Assembly: GCA_041920465.1 (NCBI GenBank)
Contig: JBHGXW010000054.1
Coordinates: 124,001-188,000, forward strand
From: Brevibacillus_H sp041920465
Lineage (GTDB): Bacteria > Bacillota > Bacilli > Brevibacillales > Brevibacillaceae
Reading direction: 5' to 3'
DNA length: 64,000 bases
The notes beneath the pieces are model-generated. The model ran no database searches. It worked only from the letters and a program-made list of their open reading frames with translations, and had not been told where the DNA came from. How positions within the stretch are numbered: position 1 is the first letter of the stretch; each line of letters opens with the position of its first letter. Below are positions 42,592-50,923 of this stretch, piece by piece. The position numbers and the translations under genes were made by a program.

Positions 42592-42631
42592 AAAAGCCCT
42601 ACCGTCAAGTTGCCTTAACGCTAGGGCTTTT
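42592..42631 (-). terminator. terminator after ispA
   Basis: Minus strand AAAAGCCCTA ... TAGGGCTTTT with an inner CGT-AAG/CTT-ACG stem, then TTG. It ends the xseA-xseB-ispA unit 5 nt past the ispA stop. Confidence 0.85.
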
Positions 42632-42635
42632 GTTT

Positions 42636-43535
42636 CTAACGGGTTCGTTCCATTACGTAGTCAGCCAATGCCGTCAAGGCGGACCCGCCTAGTCCTGCTT
42701 CATCGAGCACTTGTTTGGCTTCTTCGATGAGAGAGCGCAATCGGTTCCGGGATGATTCAAGCCCCAGCAAGGAAGGATAGGTGGCTTTTCCACGGTCTGC
42801 ATCGCTTCCTACCGCTTTCCCCAGCTCTTCCACACTTCCCACCACATTCAGAATATCGTCTTGAATCTGAAAGGCCAGCCCGATACAGATGCCGTACTGG
42901 TTAAGCGCTTTTAGCTGAACCTCATTTGCTTCAGCCAAATAACCGGCACCGAGCAGCGCGGCGATTAACAGATCTCCTGTCTTGTGCTGGTGAATAAATT
43001 CCAATTCCTCCAGGGAAAGCTGCTGCCCTTCTCCTTCAATGTCGGCCATTTGGCCGCCTACCATTCCGGCGGCTCCGGCACGTCGGGACATCTCTTGAAT
43101 CAAGCGCAGGGCCGTTTCCGGTTTGACAAAAGGGTCTTTCAGATAGGCATCGGCCAATAAGCCAAACGCTCTGGTTAACAGCGCATCACCAGCCAAGATG
43201 GCCGTCGCTTCGCCAAATACTACGTGGTTAGTTGGTTTGCCTCGGCGAAGCTCGTCATCATCCATGGCCGGCAGATCATCATGAATCAGCGAATAAGTAT
43301 GAATCATTTCCAATGCAACAGCAAAAGGGAAGCCTCGTTCAATCGGAATGTTGAGCGCCTCCAGTGCTGCCAGTACCAAAATCGGGCGCAGCCGTTTGCC
43401 GCCAGCCATAAGCGAATAGCTCATCGATTCGTATAATTTGGCGGGTACTCCTTCTTTCTCAAGAGCAGGCAGCAATTTTTCCTCGACGATGGCAATTTTT
43501 TCCTGCAAGTATGTCTTGAGGGAGACAGTCATCAT
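42636..43535 (-). CDS. ispA: short-chain polyprenyl (farnesyl) diphosphate synthase
   Basis: Condenses isopentenyl and dimethylallyl diphosphates to farnesyl diphosphate. The 299 aa chain shows the first Asp-rich motif DDLPAMDDDELRRGKP (about 88-103), a GGQMADIEG segment, and a second motif LAFQIQDDILNVVG (about 225-238). The last residue of the second DDxxD is Asn instead of the usual Asp. KATYPSLLG and flanking residues are intact. It overlaps xseB by 4 bp (ATGA). Position between xseB and dxs is that of B. subtilis ispA/yqiD. Confidence 0.94.
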   Translation of the reverse strand: MMTVSLKTYLQEKIAIVEEKLLPALEKEGVPAKLYESMSYSLMAGGKRLRPILVLAALEALNIPIERGFPFAVALEMIHTYSLIHDDLPAMDDDELRRGKPTNHVVFGEATAILAGDALLTRAFGLLADAYLKDPFVKPETALRLIQEMSRRAGAAGMVGGQMADIEGEGQQLSLEELEFIHQHKTGDLLIAALLGAGYLAEANEVQLKALNQYGICIGLAFQIQDDILNVVGSVEELGKAVGSDADRGKATYPSLLGLESSRNRLRSLIEEAKQVLDEAGLGGSALTALADYVMERTR

Positions 43536-43786
43536 GATTCTCCCTCCAATTGAAATGGTTTTTCCGTAATTTTGGCGTTTTCCTCGACGATTTGCGTCAC
43601 TTGCGCTTCAATCGCGTCAAGCTTTTGTCCGCACAAGCGTGAGAGTCGAACACCTTCCTGATAATATCGAATCGCTTCTTCCAGCGGAACATCTCCTTCT
43701 TCCAATAAACGGACTACTTCCTCCAGCCGCTGGATCGCCGCTTCAAAAGGCAGATCAATCTCCTGGTCAGCTTTTTTACGAGCCAT
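43532..43786 (-). CDS. xseB: exodeoxyribonuclease VII small subunit
   Basis: An 84 aa helical protein with the family core FEAAIQRLEEVVRLLEEGDVPLEEAI (about 14-39), written here in part: LEEVVRLLEEGDVPLEEAI. It binds the large subunit and helps degrade single-stranded DNA to oligonucleotides. It overlaps xseA by 11 bp and ispA by 4 bp, so the three are translationally coupled. Confidence 0.95.
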   Translation of the reverse strand: MARKKADQEIDLPFEAAIQRLEEVVRLLEEGDVPLEEAIRYYQEGVRLSRLCGQKLDAIEAQVTQIVEENAKITEKPFQLEGES

Positions 43787-45134
43787 TCTGTTTCTCCTCC
43801 TGCTTAATCTCCGTCACGAGCGTACGGACATCTCCATCGACTAATCGTAACATGAGTTCGTCCCCGACGGCAAACGCTTTTGTCGATTTGGCCAGTTCTT
43901 CGTTCTTGTATACGAGGGCGTAGCCGCGTTGCATGATTTTTAGCGGACTCAGCGCATCCAATTGTTCAATGAGATGAACCCATTTGAGACGGTGCTGCTC
44001 CGTTTTGCGGCGCATGGCCTGCGCGAGACGATCTGTGTGCTGGGCCAGACGGCGGCGGTGTTCCCCAATGATCCGGTCAAAGCGAAATCTGGACAACCGC
44101 TCACGCAAGCCGCGGGATTGTTCCTGTCCGCATCTGAGCGAATTGGCTAATGCCTTGTCCAGCCGTTCTGTTAATTGGTCAACACGCTGCCTTATTTCCT
44201 CGACGCGCCGTTCGGGTTGGCGCATTCCATAGGAAGAGATGAGCCGAGACAAATGCTTCTTCTGCTCGGTGATCCGTGATTGAATGGAGCGATGCAGCCG
44301 GTGTTCCAATTGTTTTACCTGCTGCAGGATCTCCAGGTAATGCGGGACCGCCAGCTCAGCGGCAGCTGTTGGCGTGGCTGCCCGAATATCGGCAACGAAG
44401 TCCGCAATCGTTACGTCCGTTTCATGACCAACCGCTGAAATTACCGGAATCCGTGAGGCTGCGATCATACGAGCCACCTGTTCATCGTTAAAGGCCCACA
44501 ATTCTTCGATTGACCCCCCGCCGCGACCAACAATCAAGACATCGATATCCGGCAATTGGTTCATACGCCGGATGGCGGCGACAATGGATGGGGGAGCCTC
44601 TACTCCTTGAACGATGGCGGGTGCCACCACAATCTGCACGTGTGGAGATCTTCGCTTAATGGTGATGACGATATCACGGATGGCAGCACCCGTCGGCGAA
44701 GTGATTACCCCTACCTTTTTGGGAAAGGAGGGAATCGGGCGCTTCCGATCTTGGGCGAACAAACCTTCCTGCTCCAGCTTTTGCTTCAACTGCTCGTACG
44801 CGAGATAAAGGGACCCGATCCCGTCCGGCTGCATTTCCCGCGCGTACATTTGGTAGACACCATCCCGCTCAAACACAGAAATGGAACCCCGCACGATCGC
44901 TCGGGTTCCATCTTTCGGGAGAAAGGTTAAAAAGCGGTTATGACTGGCGAACATCACCACTTTGATACGCGAATCCTTGTCTTTCAGGGTGAAGTACATA
45001 TGTCCGCTGGAATGCTTGGTAAAATTCGAAATCTCGCCGCGCAGCCAGATATCCTGCAGAAGGACATCGCGTTCCAGCATGCCTTTCAGATAGCGATTCA
45101 ATTGACTTACGGACAAGATTTCGTTTGTTCTCAT
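43776..45134 (-). CDS. xseA: exodeoxyribonuclease VII large subunit
   Basis: Catalytic subunit of the single-strand exonuclease. The 452 aa chain begins with an OB-fold (about 8-105, WLRGEISNFTKHSSGHMYFTLKD), followed by the catalytic core with VGVITSPTGAAIRD, VGRGGGSIEELWAFNDE and SAVGHETDVTIADFVAD, then a long coiled coil (about 270-400). ATG 45134 follows AAGGGATGA; an in-frame TTG precedes it by one codon. It begins 5 bp after folD. Confidence 0.96.
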   Translation of the reverse strand: MRTNEILSVSQLNRYLKGMLERDVLLQDIWLRGEISNFTKHSSGHMYFTLKDKDSRIKVVMFASHNRFLTFLPKDGTRAIVRGSISVFERDGVYQMYAREMQPDGIGSLYLAYEQLKQKLEQEGLFAQDRKRPIPSFPKKVGVITSPTGAAIRDIVITIKRRSPHVQIVVAPAIVQGVEAPPSIVAAIRRMNQLPDIDVLIVGRGGGSIEELWAFNDEQVARMIAASRIPVISAVGHETDVTIADFVADIRAATPTAAAELAVPHYLEILQQVKQLEHRLHRSIQSRITEQKKHLSRLISSYGMRQPERRVEEIRQRVDQLTERLDKALANSLRCGQEQSRGLRERLSRFRFDRIIGEHRRRLAQHTDRLAQAMRRKTEQHRLKWVHLIEQLDALSPLKIMQRGYALVYKNEELAKSTKAFAVGDELMLRLVDGDVRTLVTEIKQEEKQNGS

Positions 45135-45138
45135 CAAT

Positions 45139-46008
45139 TCATCCCTTCACTTCTGGTACCATATATGTCTGTTTGGCTGATTTGACTGTATTGGCCAACA
45201 GCATGGTAATCGTCATCGGGCCGACACCACCCGGTACAGGCGTGATATAGCCGGCAACCTCTTTTACATCCTCAAAATCAACGTCGCCCACCAGTTTGCC
45301 GCTTTCAATCCGGTTAACTCCCACGTCGATCACGACAGCGCCTGGCTTCACATCTTCCTTGTGGATAAAATGAGCTTTTCCGATTGCCACGACCAAAATG
45401 TCTGCTGAACGGGCAATTTCCGAAAGATTTTTGGTTCGGGAATGGCACATGGTTACGGTCGCGTTCTCCCGCTGCAGCAAGAGAGAGACCGGTTTGCCCA
45501 CAATGTTGCTTCGTCCGATGACGACCGCATGCTTCCCCGCAATCTCCGTACCTGTTCGCTTAATCAGTTCAATAATACCATGCGGCGTACAAGGCAGGAA
45601 GCCATCCGTGCCAATTACCATATTTCCCACGCTGATCGGGTGAAAACCGTCCACATCTTTGCTTGGGTCAATTGCCATGATGACAGCTTCTTCCGAAATA
45701 TGGGCAGGAAGCGGAAGCTGTACCAAGATTCCATGAACGTTCGGATTTTGATTCAACTGATCAATTATTGCAAGCAACTCTTCCTGTGTAATGGAAGTGT
45801 CTTTCCGAATCAGTTCAGAGCGAATTCCAACCTCTTCACAACCTTTTACTTTACCGCGCACATATGATTCAGAAGCAGGATCATTCCCGATCAAAATAAC
45901 GGTCAAGCCCGGAACAATCCCTTCTTTGGCCAGTTTTTCAACTTCAGCTTTCAGTTCTTGTCTGATTGATTTCGCAACTTCTTTCCCATCTACAACAATC
46001 GCTGCCAT
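45139..46008 (-). CDS. folD: bifunctional methylenetetrahydrofolate dehydrogenase/cyclohydrolase
   Basis: Interconverts one-carbon folates using NADP. The 289 aa protein shows the catalytic Tyr/Lys motif SESYVRGKVKG (about 50-60), LVQLPLPAHI, the Rossmann region VIGRSNIVGKPVSLLL and the C-terminal PVPGGVGPMTITML. The ATG follows AAGGAGG. It lies between the TsaD-like gene and xseA, matching the nusB-folD-xseA order of B. subtilis with one extra gene inserted. Confidence 0.97.
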   Translation of the reverse strand: MAAIVVDGKEVAKSIRQELKAEVEKLAKEGIVPGLTVILIGNDPASESYVRGKVKGCEEVGIRSELIRKDTSITQEELLAIIDQLNQNPNVHGILVQLPLPAHISEEAVIMAIDPSKDVDGFHPISVGNMVIGTDGFLPCTPHGIIELIKRTGTEIAGKHAVVIGRSNIVGKPVSLLLQRENATVTMCHSRTKNLSEIARSADILVVAIGKAHFIHKEDVKPGAVVIDVGVNRIESGKLVGDVDFEDVKEVAGYITPVPGGVGPMTITMLLANTVKSAKQTYMVPEVKG

Positions 46009-46098
46009 ACCTAAAAAGCCTCCTTGCGTTATTCACATATAATATAGTGTAACGATAGGAGGATATGATGTAAAGCCGAAATTTTTGCATAGTAATCT

Positions 46099-47061
46099 TT
46101 ATAACGTTCGGTTTTTGTGCTGTAACCAACCCAACATCGCTACGCCATAGGCATTATCCCCTGAGTAAACCGGATCGCAAAAATACAATTTGGCATTCAC
46201 CGCCGGATGCCCAAGCCGCTTGATCAGCCGTTCCCTAATGTATGTATTGGCTGCCACTCCGCCGACAATCAGAATTTCTTTGCTGTAGCCTTTTTCTACT
46301 GCGGTTCGAAGTGTTTTTTCCAATGTATTGGCGATACACTGCTCACAAGCTCTGGCAATCTCGGCAGGCGGCGCCGCTTGCTGCTGGATGGCGCGAAGCA
46401 ATGCCGCTTCCGGCCCGGAAAAGCTGAAAGCAAGCCCGTTGACCGAAGACGAAATGGAAAAAGTTCCTTCCGCCTGCTTGGCCAATTCTTCCAAGTAGGG
46501 CCCTGCCGGGAAGGAAAAACCCAACGCTACCCCGATTCGATCCACCAATTGTCCGGCGTGCAGGTCGATGGTCCCGCCGATTTTTTCGATGGTATATCCT
46601 GTCTCTGTCCGTTCGCAGAGCAGGATCTCGCTTGTTCCTCCCGACAAATGGACGGCAAGAAAGCGATTCTCCCTTGGCTTTTTCTCTGCCGTATACTCTC
46701 CCGCGGCAATGTGCCCTTCCTGATGGCTTGTCACGTAATAAGGAACCTTGGCATAGACGGACAAGGAGCGAGCCAAGCCTTCTCCTACCTTAAAAACCGG
46801 CATGTACGACTTATCTACGGGGCGTGGCTTGACGCTGGCACACACACCGATTACATTCCAATCCGGCAAGGAGAGTTCATCGCTTAATTCCGGAAGATTG
46901 ATCACATGTTGAAAGACGGCTTCAGATTGCTGCAATCCCCGCTTGCCTTCTTTTACATGAAGCAAACGCTTGGCTTCCGCAACAATCCGGCCGTCTTCCT
47001 CCACAAGGCAAAGCGATGTCCGGTAATTACTTGTATCAATTCCCAGTAAAACCTTATGCAT
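46099..47061 (-). CDS. TsaD/Kae1-like paralogue of unknown function
   Basis: A 320 aa ASKHA-fold protein related to TsaD (tRNA t6A synthesis) but divergent. It keeps the metal His pair in HQEGHIAAG, a nucleotide loop LSGGTSEIL, GGVAANTYIR and SGDNAYGVAML. In place of TsaD's usual DDAxGE.DKVA segment it reads DLHAGQLVDRIGVALG, and the KRPRP-like insert region is altered. I therefore do not call it tsaD. The family lies between nusB and folD here, where B. subtilis has no such gene. It is 18 bp after nusB and probably co-transcribed. Confidence 0.8.
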   Translation of the reverse strand: MHKVLLGIDTSNYRTSLCLVEEDGRIVAEAKRLLHVKEGKRGLQQSEAVFQHVINLPELSDELSLPDWNVIGVCASVKPRPVDKSYMPVFKVGEGLARSLSVYAKVPYYVTSHQEGHIAAGEYTAEKKPRENRFLAVHLSGGTSEILLCERTETGYTIEKIGGTIDLHAGQLVDRIGVALGFSFPAGPYLEELAKQAEGTFSISSSVNGLAFSFSGPEAALLRAIQQQAAPPAEIARACEQCIANTLEKTLRTAVEKGYSKEILIVGGVAANTYIRERLIKRLGHPAVNAKLYFCDPVYSGDNAYGVAMLGWLQHKNRTL

Positions 47062-47079
47062 GCCTTCTCACCCTGTTCT

Positions 47080-47484
47080 TCAAGCCTCTGAATGTTGACG
47101 CTCTTGAATGTAGCTTGAGAGCACACCATTGACAAAACGATACGATTGATCATCACTAAATAATTTGGCCAGTTCGATCGCTTCATTCACCACAACCTTT
47201 CGCGGCACTTCTTTTTCATACATCAGCTCATAAAAGGCGAGGCGTAAAATCGCCCGATCTACATTGGCGATGCGATCCAGCTTCCAGCCACGCAAATATT
47301 TGCTGATTTCCTGGTCAATATTGTTCAGATGTTGAATCGCACCTTCTACGAGGGAGAGCATGTAATCGATCTCTTCCTCACTGTCTCCCATCACCATTTC
47401 AACTGCATCTTGTAATTTTACATCTGCCATATCAATTTGGAACAAGCATTGAACTGCTTTTTCCCGTGCTATTCTGCGCTTCAT
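47080..47484 (-). CDS. nusB: transcription antitermination factor NusB
   Basis: All-helical RNA-binding protein that, with S10, joins the rRNA antitermination complex. The 134 aa chain begins MKRRIAREKAVQCLFQIDM, with an Arg-rich helix 1, and ends in the conserved VVVNEAIELAKLFSDDQSYRFVNGVL (written in part: NEAIELAKLFSDDQSYRFV). It lies between the DUF2273 gene (13 bp gap) and the TsaD-like gene. Confidence 0.96.
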   Translation of the reverse strand: MKRRIAREKAVQCLFQIDMADVKLQDAVEMVMGDSEEEIDYMLSLVEGAIQHLNNIDQEISKYLRGWKLDRIANVDRAILRLAFYELMYEKEVPRKVVVNEAIELAKLFSDDQSYRFVNGVLSSYIQERQHSEA

Positions 47485-47497
47485 GATCCGTCACCTA

Positions 47498-47719
47498 CTA
47501 TTTGAATTTCCCTGGTAAAATCTTGTCTAACAGCTCCAGCAAATCTTCTTTGTGATCCAGCTTTTTCCCGAGATAAAAACCGGTCCCCACAAAAATGATA
47601 AACACCAGCGTATCCCAAAAACCGACCAACAGATAAATAATACCAAAAAAGAGTCCCGCGGCAACTCCTATTATTTTTCCTTTATGCTCGCTTAGTATCT
47701 CCCACCACATTGGTTTCAC
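47498..47719 (-). CDS. DUF2273 small membrane protein of the AmaP cluster
   Basis: A 73 aa protein with two transmembrane helices (about 14-34 and 36-52) and a charged C-terminus KLDHKEDLLELLDKI. It belongs to the DUF2273 family that accompanies amaP and asp23 in many Firmicutes. Function unknown, probably envelope stress-related. It is 3 bp after amaP. Confidence 0.85.
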   Translation of the reverse strand: MKPMWWEILSEHKGKIIGVAAGLFFGIIYLLVGFWDTLVFIIFVGTGFYLGKKLDHKEDLLELLDKILPGKFK

Positions 47720-47722
47720 CTT

Positions 47723-48283
47723 CTATTCGACTCGTCTGCGAATGGAAGTGTTGGTTGGTGATGCCACTTCCGTCACCACAACAGCCACTTCGGCAATCTC
47801 GATCCCGGCAATCGCTTCTACCTGTGCCTTTACCTCACTCTGCAGCTTGGCCGTCATCTCCGGAATCGGGGTTTCTCCGTCTACCGTAACCTGCAAAAGA
47901 ATAACATTGCGCTGATCTTTGGTTTTTACCGTTGTCTTCAGTTCACGGACTCCTTTGATTCTGCGTGCGGTTCGTTCGGCAATCGCCCGAATGGTGGCAA
48001 ATGAAATGCTGATTTCACCAATGGCGCTTTGCTGTTTTATCGCCTTCTCTTCCCGCTTCTTGCCGACGGTGAATGCCGTCAAGAAAAAACGAAAGGAAAT
48101 GATGATAAAAATGGCGGCCACTATTAAATAGGGTATGTTAAGTCCGGGGGTCGTCATTCGATATGTAAGTTCTGAAAAGATGTTCATCGGCACCAACTGC
48201 AGCATGACACCGATCGCTGCAAAAGAAAGCACCAGCAAGGCAAAACTGTAGATGGTTAGAATGAAACGATCAAACAAATTCAT
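47723..48283 (-). CDS. amaP: alkaline shock membrane anchor protein AmaP
   Basis: In staphylococci AmaP tethers the cytoplasmic Asp23 protein to the membrane. This 186 aa protein has two transmembrane helices near the N-terminus (about 8-32 and 48-68) and a cytoplasmic domain resembling Asp23 with TARRIKGVRELKTTVKTKDQ and VAVVVTEVASPTN. ATG 48283 follows AAGGAGAG; the frame extends 18 codons upstream but lacks a site. A hairpin separates it from the asp23-family gene. Confidence 0.88.
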   Translation of the reverse strand: MNLFDRFILTIYSFALLVLSFAAIGVMLQLVPMNIFSELTYRMTTPGLNIPYLIVAAIFIIISFRFFLTAFTVGKKREEKAIKQQSAIGEISISFATIRAIAERTARRIKGVRELKTTVKTKDQRNVILLQVTVDGETPIPEMTAKLQSEVKAQVEAIAGIEIAEVAVVVTEVASPTNTSIRRRVE

Positions 48284-48308
48284 ACACATCTCTCTCCTTA
48301 TGTGGAAA

Positions 48309-48330
48309 ATGCCCCCGAAATGGGGGCATC
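48309..48330 (-). terminator. GC-rich intercistronic hairpin, possible attenuator
   Basis: Minus strand ATGCCCCC-ATTTC-GGGGGCAT then TTTTCC, between the Asp23-family gene and amaP. The short T run suggests partial termination, giving more Asp23-family protein than anchor. Confidence 0.65.
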
Positions 48331-48336
48331 CATGCA

Positions 48337-48762
48337 TTAACGAACCCGCTGATATTCTTCTTGCACGACAATGGAAGCCGGCTGCTGCGCCTTCTCTTCC
48401 GCTTTCAGTTCGACATCAACGATATGTACGTTAACTTCTACAACTGTAAGACCTGTCATGCTCTCAATCGCATTGCGTACGCTATCTTGAATGTTCCGGG
48501 CCACTTCGGGAATGCGGTGTCCATACTTTACGATGATAGAAACGTCAACAGCAGCTTCACGCGTCCCCACTTCCACCCGGACGCCGCGGGCAATGTTTTT
48601 GCGCCCCAAGCGCTCGGCGATATCTCCAACAAAGCCTCCGCTCATATGCGCTACGCCTTCTACTTCAGAAGCGGCCATTCCGGCGATTACCTCCAGCACC
48701 TCAGGAGCAATCTGGACTTTGCCAAGCTCTGTTTTCTCTATATCGGTAGTAAACTCTTCCAT
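48337..48762 (-). CDS. yqhY: Asp23/Gls24-family protein YqhY
   Basis: Cytoplasmic envelope-stress family protein. In B. subtilis YqhY is encoded next to accBC and influences acetyl-CoA carboxylase activity. The 141 aa chain has the family core IAPEVLEVIAGMAASEVEGV (about 17-36) and VEVNVHIVDVEL. ATG 48762 follows GGGAGGTG; the frame is open six codons earlier. A strong sigma-A promoter lies upstream, so yqhY-amaP-DUF2273-nusB may form a unit. Confidence 0.93.
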   Translation of the reverse strand: MEEFTTDIEKTELGKVQIAPEVLEVIAGMAASEVEGVAHMSGGFVGDIAERLGRKNIARGVRVEVGTREAAVDVSIIVKYGHRIPEVARNIQDSVRNAIESMTGLTVVEVNVHIVDVELKAEEKAQQPASIVVQEEYQRVR

Positions 48763-48793
48763 GCTTCGCACCTCCCACATTGGATTATACTAC

Positions 48794-48822
48794 ATTATAG
48801 CAATTGAGGATGTACATTACAA
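48794..48822 (-). promoter_or_regulatory. sigma-A promoter of yqhY
   Basis: Minus strand TTGTAA, 17-bp spacer, TATAAT with extended TG. It overlaps the end of accC. Confidence 0.8.
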
Positions 48823-48823
48823 A

Positions 48824-50179
48824 TTACGACTCGTCCAATTGCAGATCATATAGCTCCAGGAACTTGGTATCAAAATGTCCGCTGACGAATACTTCATGGT
48901 CGAGGACTTTGAGATGGAACGGAATGGTTGTATGAATGCCTTCAATCACAAATTCTCCCAACGCACGTTTCATGCGCTCAATCGCTTCTTCCCGATCTTT
49001 CCCCCAGACAATCACTTTGGCAATCATGGAGTCGTAGAAAGGCGAGATGGTGTAGCCCGGATAGGCGGCGCTGTCGATCCGCACCCCGTATCCGCCGGGA
49101 GCCAGATAATTGGTGATTTTCCCCGGCGACGGCATGAAATTCTTCACCGGATTCTCGGCATTAATGCGGCACTCAATTGCCCAGCCGTTCAATTTCACGT
49201 CTTCTTGCGTAAAGGAGAGCGGCAGATTGGAAGCTACGCGAATTTGTTCTTTAATCAGGTCAAATCCGGTGATTAACTCCGTAACCGGATGTTCAACCTG
49301 AATGCGTGTATTCATCTCCATGAAATAAAACTTCCCATGCTTGTCTAGCAAAAACTCAACCGTTCCCGCTCCATGGTAGTTCACTGCTTTGGCAGCAGCA
49401 ACCGCTGCCATCCCCATCTCCTGGCGAAGTTCTTCGGAGAGTGCAGGTGACGGCGCTTCTTCGATCAGCTTCTGATGGCGGCGCTGAATCGAGCAATCGC
49501 GTTCACCCAGGTAAACGACATTTCCGAACTTGTCGGCCATGATTTGGATTTCCACATGACGAGGGCCTTCCACGAATTTTTCCAGGTAGACGCCAGGATT
49601 CCCGAATGCCGTTTTGGCCTCGCTTTGCGCTTGGCGAATCGCCTTTTCCAAATCTTCGTCGCCGTGAGCCACACGCATGCCGCGCCCGCCACCGCCGGCA
49701 GTCGCTTTGACCATCACCGGATAACCGATTTCGTTAGCGGTTTTGATCGCTTCCCCAATATCTTCTACCAATCCGTCCGTGCCAGGAACAGTTGGCACTC
49801 CTGCTTTTTTCATGGTTTCCTTGGCGGTTGACTTGTCGCCCATTTTCGTAATCGCTTCCGGGTCAGGACCAATAAAAGTAATCCCGCAGGCGGCACAAAT
49901 CTCGGCAAAATCGGTGTTTTCCGCCAAGAAGCCATATCCCGGATGGATGGCATCCGCCCCTACTTTGGTAGCGACGCTCATGATATTCGTCATGTTCAAA
50001 TAGCTTTCTTTGGACGGAGTCGGCCCGATGCAAAAAGCTTCATCAGCCATCTTCACGTGCAGTGACTCGCGGTCAGCTTCGGAATAGACAGCGACCGTGG
50101 CAATTCCCATCTCGCGGCACGCACGAATAATGCGAACGGCGATTTCACCGCGATTGGCAATTAAAATTTTCTGGATCAT
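48824..50179 (-). CDS. accC: acetyl-CoA carboxylase biotin carboxylase subunit
   Basis: ATP-dependent carboxylation of biotin on AccB, first step of fatty acid synthesis. The 451 aa ATP-grasp protein begins KILIANRGEIAVRIIRA, has the glycine-rich ATP lid KATAGGGGRGMR (about 160-171), and the catalytic MEMNTRIQVEHPVTE (about 287-301). It lies 16 bp after accB. It could also serve the distant acyl-CoA carboxyltransferase. Confidence 0.97.
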   Translation of the reverse strand: MIQKILIANRGEIAVRIIRACREMGIATVAVYSEADRESLHVKMADEAFCIGPTPSKESYLNMTNIMSVATKVGADAIHPGYGFLAENTDFAEICAACGITFIGPDPEAITKMGDKSTAKETMKKAGVPTVPGTDGLVEDIGEAIKTANEIGYPVMVKATAGGGGRGMRVAHGDEDLEKAIRQAQSEAKTAFGNPGVYLEKFVEGPRHVEIQIMADKFGNVVYLGERDCSIQRRHQKLIEEAPSPALSEELRQEMGMAAVAAAKAVNYHGAGTVEFLLDKHGKFYFMEMNTRIQVEHPVTELITGFDLIKEQIRVASNLPLSFTQEDVKLNGWAIECRINAENPVKNFMPSPGKITNYLAPGGYGVRIDSAAYPGYTISPFYDSMIAKVIVWGKDREEAIERMKRALGEFVIEGIHTTIPFHLKVLDHEVFVSGHFDTKFLELYDLQLDES

Positions 50180-50195
50180 CCGTTTTTTCCTCCGT

Positions 50196-50717
50196 TTATT
50201 CAGGTTTTACCAGGAACAGCGGTTGACCATATTCAACTAATTGGCCGTCTTCTACCAGCACTTTCACGATTTCGCCTGTTACTTCCGCTTCGATTTCGTT
50301 AAACAGCTTCATCGCTTCCACGATGCATACTACTTTGTTTGGAGTCACTTTATCTCCGGGCTGCACGTAGGCAGGTTTGCCAGGTTCCGAAGAGCGATAG
50401 AAGGTTCCTACCATCGGAGATACGATTTTATGCAGATTTGTTTCGTCTACCGCCGGTTGAGCGACAGGTGCAGCTTGTTCCACAGGTTTCGCTACCGGAG
50501 CGTTTGGTTGCGCTTCCACAACTGGAGCCGAAACTTGAACAGGGGCAGGTGCCGCCGTGACAACCGGTTGTGCCGCCATTTGCGGCACTGCCATTTCAGC
50601 AACCGCTAAGTTTTTCTTGATGGCAACTTTGGCTCCTTCCAATTCGAGTTCGAATTCTTGAATAGAGGATTGATCAACCAGCTTGATAATTTCGCGAATC
50701 TCATGAATCTTAAACAT
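50196..50717 (-). CDS. accB: biotin carboxyl carrier protein of acetyl-CoA carboxylase
   Basis: Carries biotin between AccC and the carboxyltransferase. The 173 aa chain has an N-terminal helix pair, an Ala/Pro/Val-rich linker (about 45-95) and a biotinyl domain with the modified Lys in VEAMKLFNE (about 137). The start lies downstream of AGTGGAC with weak ribosome-binding complementarity. Order spoIIIAH-accB-accC-yqhY-nusB is that of B. subtilis. Confidence 0.97.
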   Translation of the reverse strand: MFKIHEIREIIKLVDQSSIQEFELELEGAKVAIKKNLAVAEMAVPQMAAQPVVTAAPAPVQVSAPVVEAQPNAPVAKPVEQAAPVAQPAVDETNLHKIVSPMVGTFYRSSEPGKPAYVQPGDKVTPNKVVCIVEAMKLFNEIEAEVTGEIVKVLVEDGQLVEYGQPLFLVKPE

Positions 50718-50923
50718 AGGGGTTTGTCCACTCCTTCGTTAGAGCTTATTCATCCATTATTCCATGTGACAGTTACGAGCCTGTAAAGGCAAGCTAATCC
50801 ATAATTACCATGGTAGCCTTTTGCCTGTTTCACGTCAAGAACGAGCAAAAGGATCTCTTGCCCGCCCCATGGTGATTGACGGGTAGAAATCCTTTGGCAT
50901 TTGTGCTTTCACTTATTTGATCC
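50718..50923 (-). other. spoIIIAH-accB intergenic region with stem-loop
   Basis: Minus-strand AAAGGATTTCT and AGAGATCCTTTT (around 50846-50902) pair across about 26 nt, but no T run follows. A second arm pair AGGCAA ... TTGCCT lies nearer accB. These may end spoIIIA transcription imperfectly or shape the acc leader. No FapR box or riboswitch is recognised. Confidence 0.4.

Noticed and set aside
46207..46887. Long plus-strand open frame opposite the TsaD-like gene
   Set aside because: Cys-rich, low-similarity shadow frame; the minus strand has clear family motifs.
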